From Tridacna crocea (taxonomy: Eukaryota; Mollusca; Bivalvia; Cardiida; Cardiidae): DNA of 64,000 bases. Of the stretch, positions 10,226-20,951 are shown piece by piece. The notes under the pieces are model-generated. The model did no database searches. It had not been told where the DNA came from and worked only from the letters and a program-made list of their open reading frames with translations. The position numbers were made by a program, and so were the translations under genes. The DNA lies in the NCBI GenBank assembly GCA_943736015.1, contig OX031065.1, positions 26,984,427 to 27,048,426 on the forward strand. The letters are read 5' to 3'. Numbering within the stretch: position 1 is the stretch's first letter; each line of letters starts with the position of its first letter.

Positions 10226-10454
10226 TTAACCCTTTACCAAATCATCCCTGGTTTTCACGACCCTGAGATAGAAGGCTTTTGAAAAAATTGTTGGAAAGGG
10301 AGAAAATGCTGGTTACCAGTAATTTCTCCTTTTTTCACAGTGTTTTCTGCCTTGCCTGAAAGAAAACTTTAATTTTTGAGTTGCCTTTATTTTGTTGTCT
10401 GCAAGTGCTTTCAATTTAGACCAATCTAAAATTTTGTTGTTTAATAAATAGTTA
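10226..10454 (+). mobile_element. family A element, right TTAA lost
   Basis: TTAACCCTTTACCAAATCAT at the left. The right end reads TTTTGTTGTTTAATAAATAG. The 173-bp tandem repeat starts within this end. Confidence 0.68.
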
Positions 10455-10786
10455 CTAGCAGACAAAAGTTAAATTGTCCCAGATTTCAGCAGACAATTTC
10501 GAAAAACGGCCAAAAAAGTGCAAAAGGTACTGAAAGGATAAATATAAACATTATTGGAAAGAGACACTATTTGGATTATATGAAGAAAGCATTGTGTTGC
10601 AATGTACCAGTGTTTAATAAATAGTTACTAGCAGACAAAAATTAAATTGTCCCAGATTTCAGCAGACAATTTCAAAAAACAGCCAAAAAAGTGGAAAAGG
10701 TACTGAAAGGATAAATATAAACATTATTGGAAAGAGACACTATTTGGATTATATGAAAAAAGCATTGTGTTGTAATGTACCAGTGT
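10441..10786 (+). repeat. 173-bp tandem duplication
   Basis: Units 10441-10613 and 10614-10786 begin TTAATAAATAGTTACTAGCA and differ at only a handful of positions, so the duplication is recent. It starts at the end of an A element, so its first bases are A-derived. No open frame. Confidence 0.85.
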
Positions 10787-10879
10787 TTATCTGTAGATTC
10801 CTTTGACATAGTGAGCAAGTTGTTGGCTAAATACATGTACTCATGTTTTCTTTTTAAAAATCATCATCAAGTATAAGAT

Positions 10880-11027
10880 TTTGAGCTTTTTTTACTTTCA
10901 TTTATTTGCAACTCAAAGCATCAGCAGAGATGAAAATGCTTGTCACAAGCATTTTTACCTTTGGACACAGTGTTTTCAAAAATATACCGAACAACTTTAA
11001 AAATCGGGCTAGTTGGCTATGGGTTAA
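10880..11027 (-). mobile_element. family A fragment
   Basis: AACTCAAAGCATCAGCAGA, a short hairpin AAATGCTTGTCACAAGCATTT, and GGCTATGGGTTAA at the right. The left third is missing. Confidence 0.5.
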
Positions 11028-11329
11028 GTTTTGATTCAAGGGCCATTTATTTCTCTTTATACAAGTGGTACGGTCCCTAAATTTGTCTTAAAAGTATTCT
11101 CTGCATTAAACAAGTTTAACAGTATGAGAATATACTCTAGCTGAAGTATTAAAATATACTTTCAATGTTCATCATACTACCAATTAAAAAAAATATCAGA
11201 AAGATCTTTACAAGCTATTATTACTTATTTTGATGTTTCGAAAATATAAGAAAAATATGAGATTTTTGTTTTGGTCCCTTGAAATATTATGCAATAAAAG
11301 CCACATTTTCTTTTTTATGCAGTGCAAAG
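11028..11329. other. no recognised feature
   Basis: AT-rich spacer. The open frames that enter it come from the next A element. Confidence 0.35.
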
Positions 11330-11579
11330 TTAACTCTTTACCACACGACAACATTTTAGACTGGTTCAAAATGAAAGCATTTGCAGACGACAATATAAAG
11401 GTGACTGAAAAATTGAAATTGGTTCTGGGAAGGGTAGAAAACACTGTGGGAAAAGGAGAAAACACTGTGGGAAAAGGAGAAAATGCTGGTTACCAGCATT
11501 TTCTCCTTTTCCTACAGTGTTTTCAAAAGGCTTCCTTTTCAGGGGCGTCAAAAGTAGGGATTGTGTGGTAATGGGTTAA
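11330..11579 (-). mobile_element. family A element with duplicated hairpin arm
   Basis: TTAACTCTTTACCACACGAC to TGTGGTAATGGGTTAA. The segment AACACTGTGGGAAAAGGAGA occurs twice in a row (11439-11480), adding 21 bp to the left arm only. The 113- and 61-residue open frames here are hairpin read-through. Confidence 0.85.
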
Positions 11580-11659
11580 ACTTCCTAGTCTTTTTGCGAG
11601 CCTTTTTGACAGGTCTTAATTGGGACAAAGCACTGGGATAAGAATGTAACACTTAGTAT

Positions 11660-11747
11660 TCAATTGTTTTCTACTTTTGCCACAATATTTTCAAGCTGCT
11701 TCTCTCCAAGAGTAGTCAAAAGTCGTCATTGTGTGCGAAAGGGTATT
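11660..11747 (-). mobile_element. family A right-end fragment
   Basis: TTTTCTACTTTTGCCACAAT followed by GTCAAAAGTCGTCATTGTGT and AAAGGGTATTGA. The left two thirds are absent. Confidence 0.5.
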
Positions 11748-12069
11748 GACATGTCCTGCTTGAGATGGAGGTGTTTATTCACAAATATACTGTTTACTTG
11801 TTTCAACTACCTTTACATAATATTCATTTTGTTGTGGTACTCGATTCATGTTACGAGAAGATGATACTTCTTTCAAATTAAAGTGAAAAAAAAAAAGAAG
11901 CTTTGTTTCTGTTCTTCTTTTTGTTTAACTGTTTCACCTTAAATAGTATTGAGTTTTTTGACTATTTCACTCTGCACATGATGAGAAACTTTTGGTCACA
12001 TCCAAATTGAACGCACCTTCAGACCAGGGAGAACGATTTCTTCATTTACTCAATCTAATTCTAGAATCG
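11748..12069. other. no recognised feature
   Basis: AT-rich with an A tract near 11886. Nothing supported. Confidence 0.35.
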
Positions 12070-12290
12070 ACTTCCATGAGTACTTTCAGTACTTTGATTA
12101 TAAGTGACTGGTGCATAGAATATTTGCCATAGCTGGATGAATCGTATCAGGTAGCGTTTCATGGAGTAAACGTTTCTGTTGAAATTCGAAGTCATGGATG
12201 TCATTTTGAAGGCAGTCCGACTTTGTACACAGAATGCCCAAATCAGATAGAAGAATCTGTATTTGAAAAATACCATTTAGCGGAAGATAA
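12070..12290 (+). repeat. family I repeat, diverged
   Basis: GGAGTAAACGTTTCTGTTG and GTACACAGAATGCCCAAATC through ATACCATTTAGCGG match the better copies at 42536 and 54770. Confidence 0.5.
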
Positions 12291-12718
12291 TACTCAAGCT
12301 TTTAGCGATAGGCCGAAGCAGGGGGATCAATGAGTACATCGATTAGTGAGTGATTTATACTCGTAGGTCTGTCCTGACCGTGTATGTCCTGGGAATGGAA
12401 CAAAGCAATTTTTCCTACCTTTTCATGCGGGGGCTTTCGCAAAGATATATTTTCCACGGCTGACCCGAAAACCAAATGTCTTCTACCTGTCACAAATGTG
12501 TACACGTGGGTCGACAAATTATAGACTAGCAATAATTTATAAAGAAACCATGCTCTGTGAAATAGCCGTTAACTACATCTGCAAACATTTTCGACGCAAA
12601 AATTGGCGAAGTTTTGTGCTAGTGGTCAATTTTCTGCGGTTCAACAGATCGATTTGCCCCATAGTCAATCTGGTTATTTGACAAAGCGCATTCTACGTCC
12701 CTGATGTGATCTACATAT
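12291..12718. other. spacer with a decayed B-like stretch
   Basis: 12575-12660 shows the flank sequence of family B (CAAACATTTTCGACGCAAAA, TGGTCAATTTTCTGCGGTT) without its hairpin. The remainder is unassigned. Confidence 0.35.
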
Positions 12719-12786
12719 GCAAAAAGTTTCGACCTAGATCAGCCTGCGCTATCCGCGCAGGCTGATCTAGATCGAAAGTTTTCGCC
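12719..12786. repeat. family B hairpin
   Basis: GCAAAAAGTTTCGACCTAGA pairs with TCTAGATCGAAAGTTTTCGC around AGCCTGCGC / GCGCAGGCT. Short palindromic non-coding repeat. Confidence 0.75.
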
Positions 12787-12885
12787 AGTGTTCAATTTTC
12801 TGCTGCTTAACTAACCAGTTTGTGTAACGTTATGATTCATTTGGTTATTTAGCAAAGTGCATTTTATAGATCTATGCATGATTAT

Positions 12886-12956
12886 GTGCATCTTCGCAAG
12901 CCAAGACCACAGTATATAAACGAACTGTACCCAAACCGGATCTTGCGAGTAAATTC
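12886..12956 (+). repeat. G-related terminal repeat with TATATAAA
   Basis: It starts GCATCTTCGCAAGCCAAGA, like the end of element G, then runs through CACAGTATATAAACGAACTG to TCTTGCGAGTAAATT. Its last 48 bp recur in reverse at 16240-16287. The TATATAAA could act as a promoter but no gene follows. Confidence 0.5.
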
Positions 12957-14514
12957 CATGAATCGATTGGTGAAAACAGATGGGTACCTTTGAATAATTG
13001 AGAATGACAGGTTGTTGTGACTTTCATGCAACTTGCAAACATTTGCATCATTGAATGAAATAATGTATCTTTCAAATAAATACACCACTTACCATCTTTG
13101 GCCGTGTAATTGCTGATAAAGTGCAATACTCGTCTTCACTTCTTTTGCTCACTACTATACATGCTGTTTTCACAAGGCAATTTATGTATAATTCGGTCTA
13201 TTTATCCGATACCCATTTGTAAAGTTTTGTTTCTAAATGTATGCTCTTCACAAAACAGCCAATATATGCCGACAAAATTTGTTAAAATTACCTGAAAATG
13301 TATGGAAATTCTGCATGGCGAACGGTTTGATACTGTACCCTTCTTGCAAATATCAAGTAAATGATCTGTACATTACTTGCGAGTTGGCTGAACAAATTCT
13401 TGCGAGTACCATACAGGGATTTCCATTGCTTTATACCTACACAAGAGCGAAGCATCCATTACGCACGTTACTAGAGTGCTCAATACAAACTTTGTTTCGC
13501 AATTTATTCCTTACAATGTCATTTCAATGCAGTTGTACTGAAGAATCTTTGAAATTTTGTGGCAAAAGGTGGAACTCGTTACAAGCAATTTCAACCTTTG
13601 CCACAACACTTTGTATGCTGTATAAAATCTAATATATCACAAGTAAAAAAATATTAGCTGTGATTATATGTGAATCATTTCTAAGTATACGTTCAAAATA
13701 ACACGACTTTGTCTCATTGGCAAAAAAATAACATGAGCTTCGCACAGCAGTGCATATACGCCCAAAGGGGCTTGTCAGTGAAATGGGTTAAAATCTAGAA
13801 CCCTACAGAGATCCAAATTTGAAAAGTCACATGCAAAACCACACATCATAGAGATTTGACATTGTAGTAAGTTTCAAATCATTCCGATGGAAACTGTGGG
13901 TGCATACAAAAAATGCTAACGGTGACCGACCGTGGCCATAACATAATGCAACCCTTCCATCGTATAAAAAAATCAAAGTGCTGTCAGCACTGTAATCCGT
14001 CGACACTGAACAATCTCAAACCTAGCCATTCGACCCCTCATCTACCCATCATGTGTACAACCTTATCCTCGTACCACCACATATGAAATACGCTATTTTA
14101 TATTATAAAAGTGGAACAATGATTTTGTTCTTCTGTCATCATCAGTGCCATTTCTGAACACCATTCGTTGTATGTTTTGTTGAACGATTATGTGTCACAA
14201 GGACTATGTGTCACATTTTATTTGCGTCTTTAGTTCATGCAGAGTGTACTGCCCAGCTCTTTTATTACAGCAGGGTATGGGTGGAGCTGTATTTTATTTC
14301 CATAAGTTAGTGTTGAAATCGGTGATCAAGGCGGACCAGAATAAAAGACAATATCAAATATGAAACACGGGGAGATATGTAACGGCTGCGACAGGTCATT
14401 GAACATCTATTCTTGTGGCTGTAAACAGCCACTGAAGATCAGGTTTTTGAGAGAAAAGCAGCCAAACATAATAGTATAAAAAGACTCGGGTTTTATTCTG
14501 CTTCCTTTTCATGA
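12957..14514. other. long stretch without a supported gene
   Basis: Includes a 131-residue open frame on the plus strand (13237-13632) with many Cys, Leu and Thr, no signal peptide and no recognisable motif; I treat it as chance. No repeat family was identified except short AT tracts. Confidence 0.3.
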
Positions 14515-14930
14515 ACTACAGGAGGCCCTTCGGATTTTGGGACAAAAATTTTACAAAATACAAAAAAAAAAAAATCTTTATACTCCCAAAGCCGTATAAT
14601 TTTCTTTCATTAAACCCCAGTAGTCGAAAACCATCCGAAAACAAGAGAAATAAGAGATTTACTACAGCCCAGGTCGACACCGACGGAACACACTGTCTCT
14701 TTTTACAATTTGCTCATTTACATACTGGAAAATACACAGACGAAGCTTCAAACATAGCGTCCGAAGAAGACATTATGGAAAATAAATACATGTTTCTTAT
14801 GGAATTTAAGCGTCATTAGTCACATGCCAGTCACTTATTTAAAATTAACATTCCCACCATGCTTTTTTTTTTTTTTTGCGCGAAATCTAAAAATAGCCTA
14901 ATGGGCAACGTAGGCTTTTAAGGGAATACC
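14515..14930 (+). repeat. family R repeat, uninterrupted
   Basis: From ACAGGAGGCCCTTCGGATTT to GGCTTTTAAGGGAATACCA. It parallels 4205-4855 throughout but reads AATAGCCTAATGGGCAACG where the other copy holds an A element. The 102-residue open frame here is part of the repeat. Confidence 0.7.
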
Positions 14931-15199
14931 ACCCCTAATTTTTTGTAATATTATGATTCTTAATTATTGATAATTCGTATTGTTTTTTCATATTAATTTC
15001 AGTGATATATATATTATTTAATTTTGTGTGATGTGAAAAACCTATATGCCGACCTTTAAGGAACAGAACGAATTCATGCAATAAAATTTCACAATTCGTA
15101 TTCATCCGCTAATAGATAAAAAGAGGGATTCATCTGCTTAAATAGATAAAAAGAGGAATTACCATTTCCTGATACGGCATCTTGGACTCATCCAATTTG
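14931..15199. other. AT-rich spacer with a short duplication
   Basis: AATAGATAAAAAGAGGGATT and AATAGATAAAAAGAGGAATT lie about 30 bp apart at 15112-15162. Nothing else. Confidence 0.4.
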
Positions 15200-15340
15200 G
15201 GAGAATTTAGGGGAAAATTTACAGATCTGCTTAATAAAAGTATAATTTTGAAAAAGAATAGAACATGTAACGAGAAAGGAAGAAATTGTTCGTTGAGTGT
15301 AATTTCTTCTCAAATTCTTACAATATTTTCTTAAGTCATT
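15200..15340 (-). mobile_element. family A fragment, degenerate
   Basis: AGAATAGAACATGTAACG, an AGGAAGAAATTGTTCG arm and a matching AATTTCTTCTCAAATTC arm keep the A hairpin layout of the GAAATTGCTCG subtype, but neither end is preserved. Confidence 0.3.
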
Positions 15341-16236
15341 GACTGATGACTCATTTCTATGAGGAATAGGAATAACCACTATAAAACAGTATTTTGCATT
15401 AAACATTCAGATTCTTCAAGAAACTTGTGAACATCCCTCACTGGTGTCTTTTTTTATGGGGCTTTTTTAAAATGGTGACACATAAACAAGCCTTCAAACT
15501 CACTGTCTTAGTATCACCATTAGGTTGCAGAGGCCTGTTCCATAGCTTCAAATCTTTTGGAATACTTATGAAGTTTTTTTTTATACGAAATTGTTTCTTT
15601 TCTTTGTGAGTCAAATTCTGAAATTTTGATCTTGAGGTTTTTCCTATATGGATTTCCAAATTATGATTTATTTATATCACAAAAGCTTGTGGTTGACAGT
15701 TTGCTGTAAAGGCATCTGAATTACTCCATTTTATACAGATTTATACCATCAGGCATCAGATTTGTTATCCCAAGAACCGTACAGAATATTTGAAAAAACT
15801 CCCAAGACATCGTACAGATAGATTTCGTAAACTCGCAAGTAAGGGTACGAATCATCAGCAAGAAACGTACAGTTGACCCACTTTACATAGAGGCATTAAT
15901 TCTTATTTTTTATGTTCAAAATCGAACTTTAAAATGCCCAATGCCGCAAATGTCTTTTTTAATTAATTAATTGCACCGGTTCAAACTCAGAAAACGTGTT
16001 TCAGCCAGCCTTAACATGATAAAAGCTGATTTAAGATCGGGTCTACTGCAAATGACGCTGTAGCCTGCGGTGAGTATTGAGAATTTCAATGTTTTAAAGC
16101 TAAGAATGATTATATAGCAGTTTATGTATTAACTATAAAGGTTTGGCATAAACTATAAATAAAGATTCACACATTCAGCAGTATGAAAGACGCAACAATT
16201 TTTATCTCGGCTGTCTCTAATGCAAAGTGGACATCA
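15341..16236. other. no recognised feature
   Basis: Two opposite open frames near 15430-15660 overlap and neither shows a family signal. Confidence 0.35.
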
Positions 16237-16239
16237 CTG

Positions 16240-16287
16240 AAATTTACTCGCAAGATCCGGTTTGGGTACAGTTCGTTTATATACTGT
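16240..16287 (-). repeat. inverted copy of the TATATAAA repeat
   Basis: The reverse complement equals the 3' part of 12886-12956 (CACAGTATATAAACGAACTG, then TCTTGCGAGTAAATT). It sits directly against the truncated end of the G copy that follows. Confidence 0.55.
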
Positions 16288-16680
16288 GAAGACTGACGAT
16301 TCACTACGTAAATCTACCCTTGGCGGATCGAGCTTGATTTTTACATTCACCCAATACGCTTTTTCATTGGATGCAGCCAGCTCTAGCTGCAACGAATGAA
16401 ATCACTCGTAGCATTTCATCTATGATAAAAACAGAACAAGGTCTCTACCTTTCGAATAGGAGGTAAACATGGAAACCCACGTGGATGTCTGCTTATCGCT
16501 TCACGTGTATTCGTAAGCGGTTTGTAAAACGATGATGTTTCATTTGCTTTTAGAAATATGATGTGAAGGGGGGTAATAACCAACATGCAATAGAGGGCGC
16601 ATCGCAGGAATCTCGAAATCGGGCTCAATCAGCCAAGGTAAGATCCACGTTGTGATCGTAAACTTGGCTCGCAAAGATGG
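16288..16680 (-). mobile_element. element G, copy without inner insertion
   Basis: The reverse complement begins CCATCTTTGCGAGCCAAG and follows the G copy at 23244-23915 through GATTTCGAGATTCCTGCGAT and TTGCAGCTAGAGCTGGCTGC to CGTAGTGAATCGTCAGTC. It lacks the roughly 250 bp inserted at 23468-23716. One terminus is truncated. Confidence 0.75.
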
Positions 16681-16771
16681 ATTATCTGATAACTTGTTTG
16701 GTATCATGCACCAAGGAGATGCATTGAATTCCTTTTCAAAGAGCGTGCCTCAAATATATTTTTGTTTATCA

Positions 16772-16835
16772 GTGTGTGTGTTTGTGTGTGTGTGTGTGGG
16801 GGGGGGGGGGGGGAGGGGGTTGTTTGTATGTGTGT
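16772..16835 (+). repeat. (GT)n and poly-G microsatellite
   Basis: GTGTGTGTTTGTGTGTGTG runs into about 16 G residues and then GTTTGTATGTGTGTGT. The cysteine- and glycine-rich open frames here are artefacts of it. Confidence 0.9.
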
Positions 16836-16844
16836 GTATTTTGT

Positions 16845-16972
16845 GAAAGATCGAAATTTATTTCATCTCGTGAACATCATCGGTACATTTCGCCCCAGGC
16901 TGCACGGTTCATAAAATTATTTACGATGATTTCACTTGATGAAAAACTGAAAATTTCGATCTTTCAGCCAAA
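16845..16972. repeat. family E palindrome
   Basis: GTGAAAGATCGAAATTTATT at the left pairs with AAAATTTCGATCTTTCAG at the right. The inside is looser (CATCATCGGTA / TACGATGATT). Confidence 0.65.
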
Positions 16973-16978
16973 AAAAAT

Positions 16979-17055
16979 CGTCGGTGTACTTCCAAAACCT
17001 AGTAACTACAGCTTGTAACAAGCTGTAGTTACGAGGTTTTGGAAGTACATCGACG
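16979..17055. repeat. family F palindrome
   Basis: CGTCGGTGTACTTCCAAAAC pairs with GTTTTGGAAGTACATCGACG around CTACAGCTTGTAACAAGCTG. Lies 6 bp after the E palindrome. Confidence 0.8.
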
Positions 17056-18508
17056 AAATATCCTTTATGTCAACTCCACAATAATTTCCATACTTTTAAA
17101 GTGTTACAATTTGTATCTATATGCATTTTAACATCCGCTTTGTTTACCTTTGGCAGCCATTGTTACTTTAAAGAGGAGTGTAAAAGTTATTAGATTCTTC
17201 ATTGAGACAGGCTGGGGTAGACCTGTCTCTTACATTCTGCACTTAACGGTCTTTGAACCCTGGAGAATCCTATAACCATATTCTCTAGATTTCAATCGGC
17301 ACTGGTATCCTCCCACATACATGTTCAACGTCTTAAGTTTATGATTTAGCTTTACAACTTTTTCAGTCAAATTCCTGACATAGATTTATAGATTTAAATG
17401 GAAATTATCGAGTCTTGAGGTAAGAAGCGGAGGAGGGGTCGAATAGAACGTGGAAAATGTTTCGACAGTTAAGGAACTTTAAAAATAACTAACCGTGATA
17501 AAGGTTACGTTTGTATCTGAAGCATTAATAACTTGTGCAAAACGTGTTTTCTTAATAGCTACCTACTGTCATACACTTCTTATACAAAATGTCTGTCTGA
17601 AGAAAAAAAATGTACATTCTGCTGGAATATATTGTATGCGTGTGTGTGTTTTTGTCTGTCTGTGTGTTGTGAAGTTCATCAGAAACATCGAGGGCTCAGG
17701 TGTTAGGATGCCAATGACAACATGATTCCTTTGTTTTAAACAATTTTGTCTCTTATAGTTTCTGGATCTTACAATTTTTAGGGCAGCATTGCTACCATTG
17801 ATACCATTGAACAAAGTTTCAAAAAAAAAAAAAACCCATAGTTCTTTTTTTTTCGTAAATGTCTGGATGGCTATCCTTGGAATTTAGAACTTGAAGTATT
17901 TTTTTGGAATGGTCGATGAATATGGCCCATAAATGTACCCATGTAGAGGGCTTATAGCAGTTTGGAGGCTGTATTGTTGTATTTTGACCTTCTGAAAAAG
18001 GAGCAGAAAATTGGCAGAATTGACGTGTACATAAGATGTACAGCCATTATACTGAATTTTAATTATGACTTTTTTTCTCACCCTCGAATAGCATACGTTG
18101 TTTTTAGGAGGGTCCTAAAAGACTACTTTGCGGTTGAGACAACAGCATGAAAATACAGATTGACTTTGCTCATGATCTTTTTAAAAAAGAGTCAACTAAC
18201 TCAATAACAAATATGAAAAGTTTTTAATGTATTCTCAGTTGGATTTACAAATGGAGGAAAGATGCTACGATGTTGCCCATGCAAAAGGTATGATAACTTT
18301 TTTGTTTATATGTACATTTTTTAAAAAGGGCACTACCTTGCAGATATAAGGAATTCGATAAGTATTCCAGACGTCCTGGGTTGATTCTCAACAAGGAAAA
18401 TACATGGATAAGTGAGGTGTCGCCATGAAAATTTCATTGAAAGCGGGTATAGTTTAACACTATGAAATGCTGTGGAAATAAGACTGCTGGAGCTCTTTGT
18501 CGTTAACC
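17056..18508. other. no recognised gene over 1.4 kb
   Basis: Contains short GT runs near 17640-17667 and A and T tracts near 17820-17855. Open frames on both strands are short and overlapping, with no family signal. Confidence 0.35.
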
Positions 18509-18708
18509 AGGGCCCGTATTCACCAACCATTCTTGAGAATATTCCTAGTCTTATTCTCCAAGGTTTTCTAAATTTATAAGTAACACATATTCTGATTGGA
18601 TAAACCGAATGGTTTAGCCACTCAGACGTTGTGTTACTTACAAATGTAGGAAATTCTCGAGAATAAGACAAAGAACCTTCTTAAGAATGGCTTGTGAATG
18701 CGGGCCCT
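18509..18708. repeat. family D palindromic element
   Basis: CAGGGCCCGTATTCACCAAC pairs with AATGCGGGCCCT, CTTGAGAATATTCCTAGTCT with AAGAACCTTCTTAAG, and GTAACACATATTCTGATTGG with CAGACGTTGTGTTAC. The 112-residue open frame on the minus strand crosses it and is not a gene. Confidence 0.78.
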
Positions 18709-18819
18709 AGTGTTTGGTGTTAATGAGTTCTATATACATGAAATAATATTTCATACAACGCTTATCGACAATGTTTGAATACATCGGTAACTCACGTGTG
18801 TGATAACTTAGGTTACGTT

Positions 18820-19620
18820 GCACTTACTCGGTATTGAGAATGTTGGAGCCCGTCAATAACCAAATTACATGATAAATGAACTGTAAAGTTATGTTTCACA
18901 CCATCCATACCGAGGATATCGTTGCTCCTTCTCGACTAATATAGCTTGTGATGAATGCAGTGTAAAGTAGGTTTTTCATTCCTTTGTAACCGAGAATATT
19001 GCAGCTCTTCCTCGATAATCCAGGGCTGTAAAGAATGGGTTACGGTATAAGGAACCGTTTGACGCATTGCATGCCGAGGATCTTAAAGCTCCTCCTCTGT
19101 TATTGAGGTGCATATGAATGAAGCTTACGGGTATGTTGTACACCTTGTTTATCATGGAGACTCGAGCTTCTCCTCGGTATCTCTGATGCATGAAGAATGT
19201 TTTGTGAGATAGCGTTTCACACCTTGCGTGCCGATAATTCAGGGGTGTAAAGAATGGGTTACGGTATAAGGAACCGTTTGACGCATTGCATGCCGAGGAT
19301 CTTAAAGCTCCTCCTCTGTTATTGAGGTACATATGAATGAAGCTTACGGGTATGTTGTACACCTTGTTTATCATGGAGACTCGAGTCTCCTCGGTATCTC
19401 TGATGCATTAAGAATGTTTTGTGAGATAGCGTTTCACACCTTGCGTGCCTATAATGGTGAAGCCTCTCTAAAGCAACCAAGGAAACAGATGAATGAAGCG
19501 TAAGGTGGTGTTGTTTCCCTTGGTTATTGGAGATGATGGAGCGTCTCTTCGGTAACCAAGATGCATTTTAATGACATGTAACGTAATATGGCAATCTTTG
19601 GTTATCGAGGATAGTAAACT
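18820..19620 (+). repeat. degenerate satellite with a 219-bp duplication
   Basis: A unit of roughly 70-75 bp (GAATGAAGCTTACGGGTATG, then CCGAGGATCTTAAAGCTCCT) repeats with much drift. Two blocks, 19021-19239 and 19240-19458, are almost identical and mark a recent higher-order duplication. The 132-residue open frame on the minus strand, with its repeated internal segment, is a product of this. Confidence 0.8.
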
Positions 19621-19804
19621 CCCATCGGATAGAAGGGCCAAAGCAGATTTAAGAAACCAAAAAAAAAAAGAACCCACACACACACGCGCAAAGAATTTTG
19701 ATGAACCTTTATGTAACTGTTGGTAATGAACATTGAACGGACTGCAGTTATAATATAAATCTATTAACAAATAAGGTCGGCGGTCAACTATAGGGGACAA
19801 AAAT

Positions 19805-19948
19805 GATTCTTTCCACCTTTCCCCACAATATTTGCTATCTTTAAATTAAATAGACGATTTTTATATTTTAGCCGTTTAAAACTTTTCGTCTGCAGGTGCT
19901 TCCGAAACGGACGAGTCTAAAATTTTGTTATCTGTTAAAGAGTTGAAA
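19805..19948 (+). mobile_element. family A right-half fragment
   Basis: CCTTTCCCCACAATATTTG, then TCGTCTGCAGGTGCTTCC and AAAATTTTGTTATCTGTTAA. No left half. Confidence 0.5.
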
Positions 19949-20299
19949 AAATACATTCAAATAATCGCAGGTTTGAACAACCGACTTTTGGCATATATGA
20001 TATTCTAATTATCGTGTTCTACCAAAACCCTGTGGAACATAAGAACACTTAACAATATAATTGAAACCTGGTGTGACTAACATGGATTGTAACGTGGATA
20101 CTGGACGTTAACGAAAAATTATCCTTTTTCCACAATGGTTTTATATGCTGAATTTATAATTTAACCTTGACTCTTGAATGCACTTACTACCCATACACGA
20201 ATGTCACTCGGCACAGCTCGTCCGATTCCGTACTAGATCAACGGATCACCCGAGGTTTGCCAAATGACACGGATGTGTGCACAGGCGTTGGTCTTTTTG
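19949..20299. other. no recognised feature
   Basis: Spacer before the minisatellite, with a short A-like piece near 20115-20140 (TTATCCTTTTTCCACAATGG). Confidence 0.35.
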
Positions 20300-20916
20300 C
20301 AACAGTGGTTTCAATAATATAGCAATTCCTGGTTATTGCAACAGTGGTTTAGATAATAGCAATTCCTGATTATTGCAACCGTGGTTCCGATAACAGCAAT
20401 TCCTGATTATTGCAACAGTGGTTTCGATAACAGCAATTTCTGATTATTGCAACAGTGGTTTCGATAATAGCAATATCTGATTCTTGAAACAATGTTTTCG
20501 ACAATAGCATTTCTTGATTATTGCAACAGCGGTTTCGATAATAGCAAGTTCTGATTCTTGCAACAGTGATTTCAACATAGAAATTCCTGATTATTGCAAC
20601 AGTGGTTTCGATAATAGCAATATCTGATTCTCGAAACAATGTTTTCGGCAATAGCGATTCGTGGTTATTGCAAGAGTGGTTACGATAATAGCAATTTTTG
20701 ATAATTGCAACAATGTTTTCGACAATAGCATTTCCTGGTTATTGCAAGAGTGGGGTTACGATAATAGCAATTTTTTATCATTGCAACAGTGTTTTCGATA
20801 AAAGCAATGTCTGTTCTTGCAACGGTGTTTTTGGATATAGCAACTCCTGATTATTACAAGAAAGTTTTCGACAATAACAATTTCTAATTCTTGCAACAAT
20901 GTTTTTTGACAATTTT
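20300..20916 (+). repeat. 37-bp minisatellite, about 16-17 units
   Basis: The unit reads GCAACAGTGGTTTCGATAAT then AGCAATTCCTGATTATT. Successive GCAACAGTGG marks at 20338, 20375, 20412 and 20449 are exactly 37 bp apart; later units drift. The 93-residue frame rich in TVAIIRN on the minus strand is translation of the repeat. Confidence 0.92.
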
Positions 20917-20951
20917 ATGCAGCAAAACGATGACAGTCATCTCAACATTTG

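Noticed and set aside
13237-13632. 131-residue open frame on the plus strand
   Set aside because: No start context, domain, signal peptide or repeat of a known family; composition follows local AT-rich DNA. Kept only as part of an unassigned stretch.
16652-17018. Cys/Gly-rich open frames
   Set aside because: Read-through of the GT and poly-G microsatellite and the E palindrome.
18976-19374. 132-residue open frame with an internal repeat
   Set aside because: It is a translation of the 219-bp satellite duplication.
20300-20916. CRISPR-like regular spacing
   Set aside because: Units are contiguous with no unique spacers, and the sequence is eukaryotic; it is a minisatellite.
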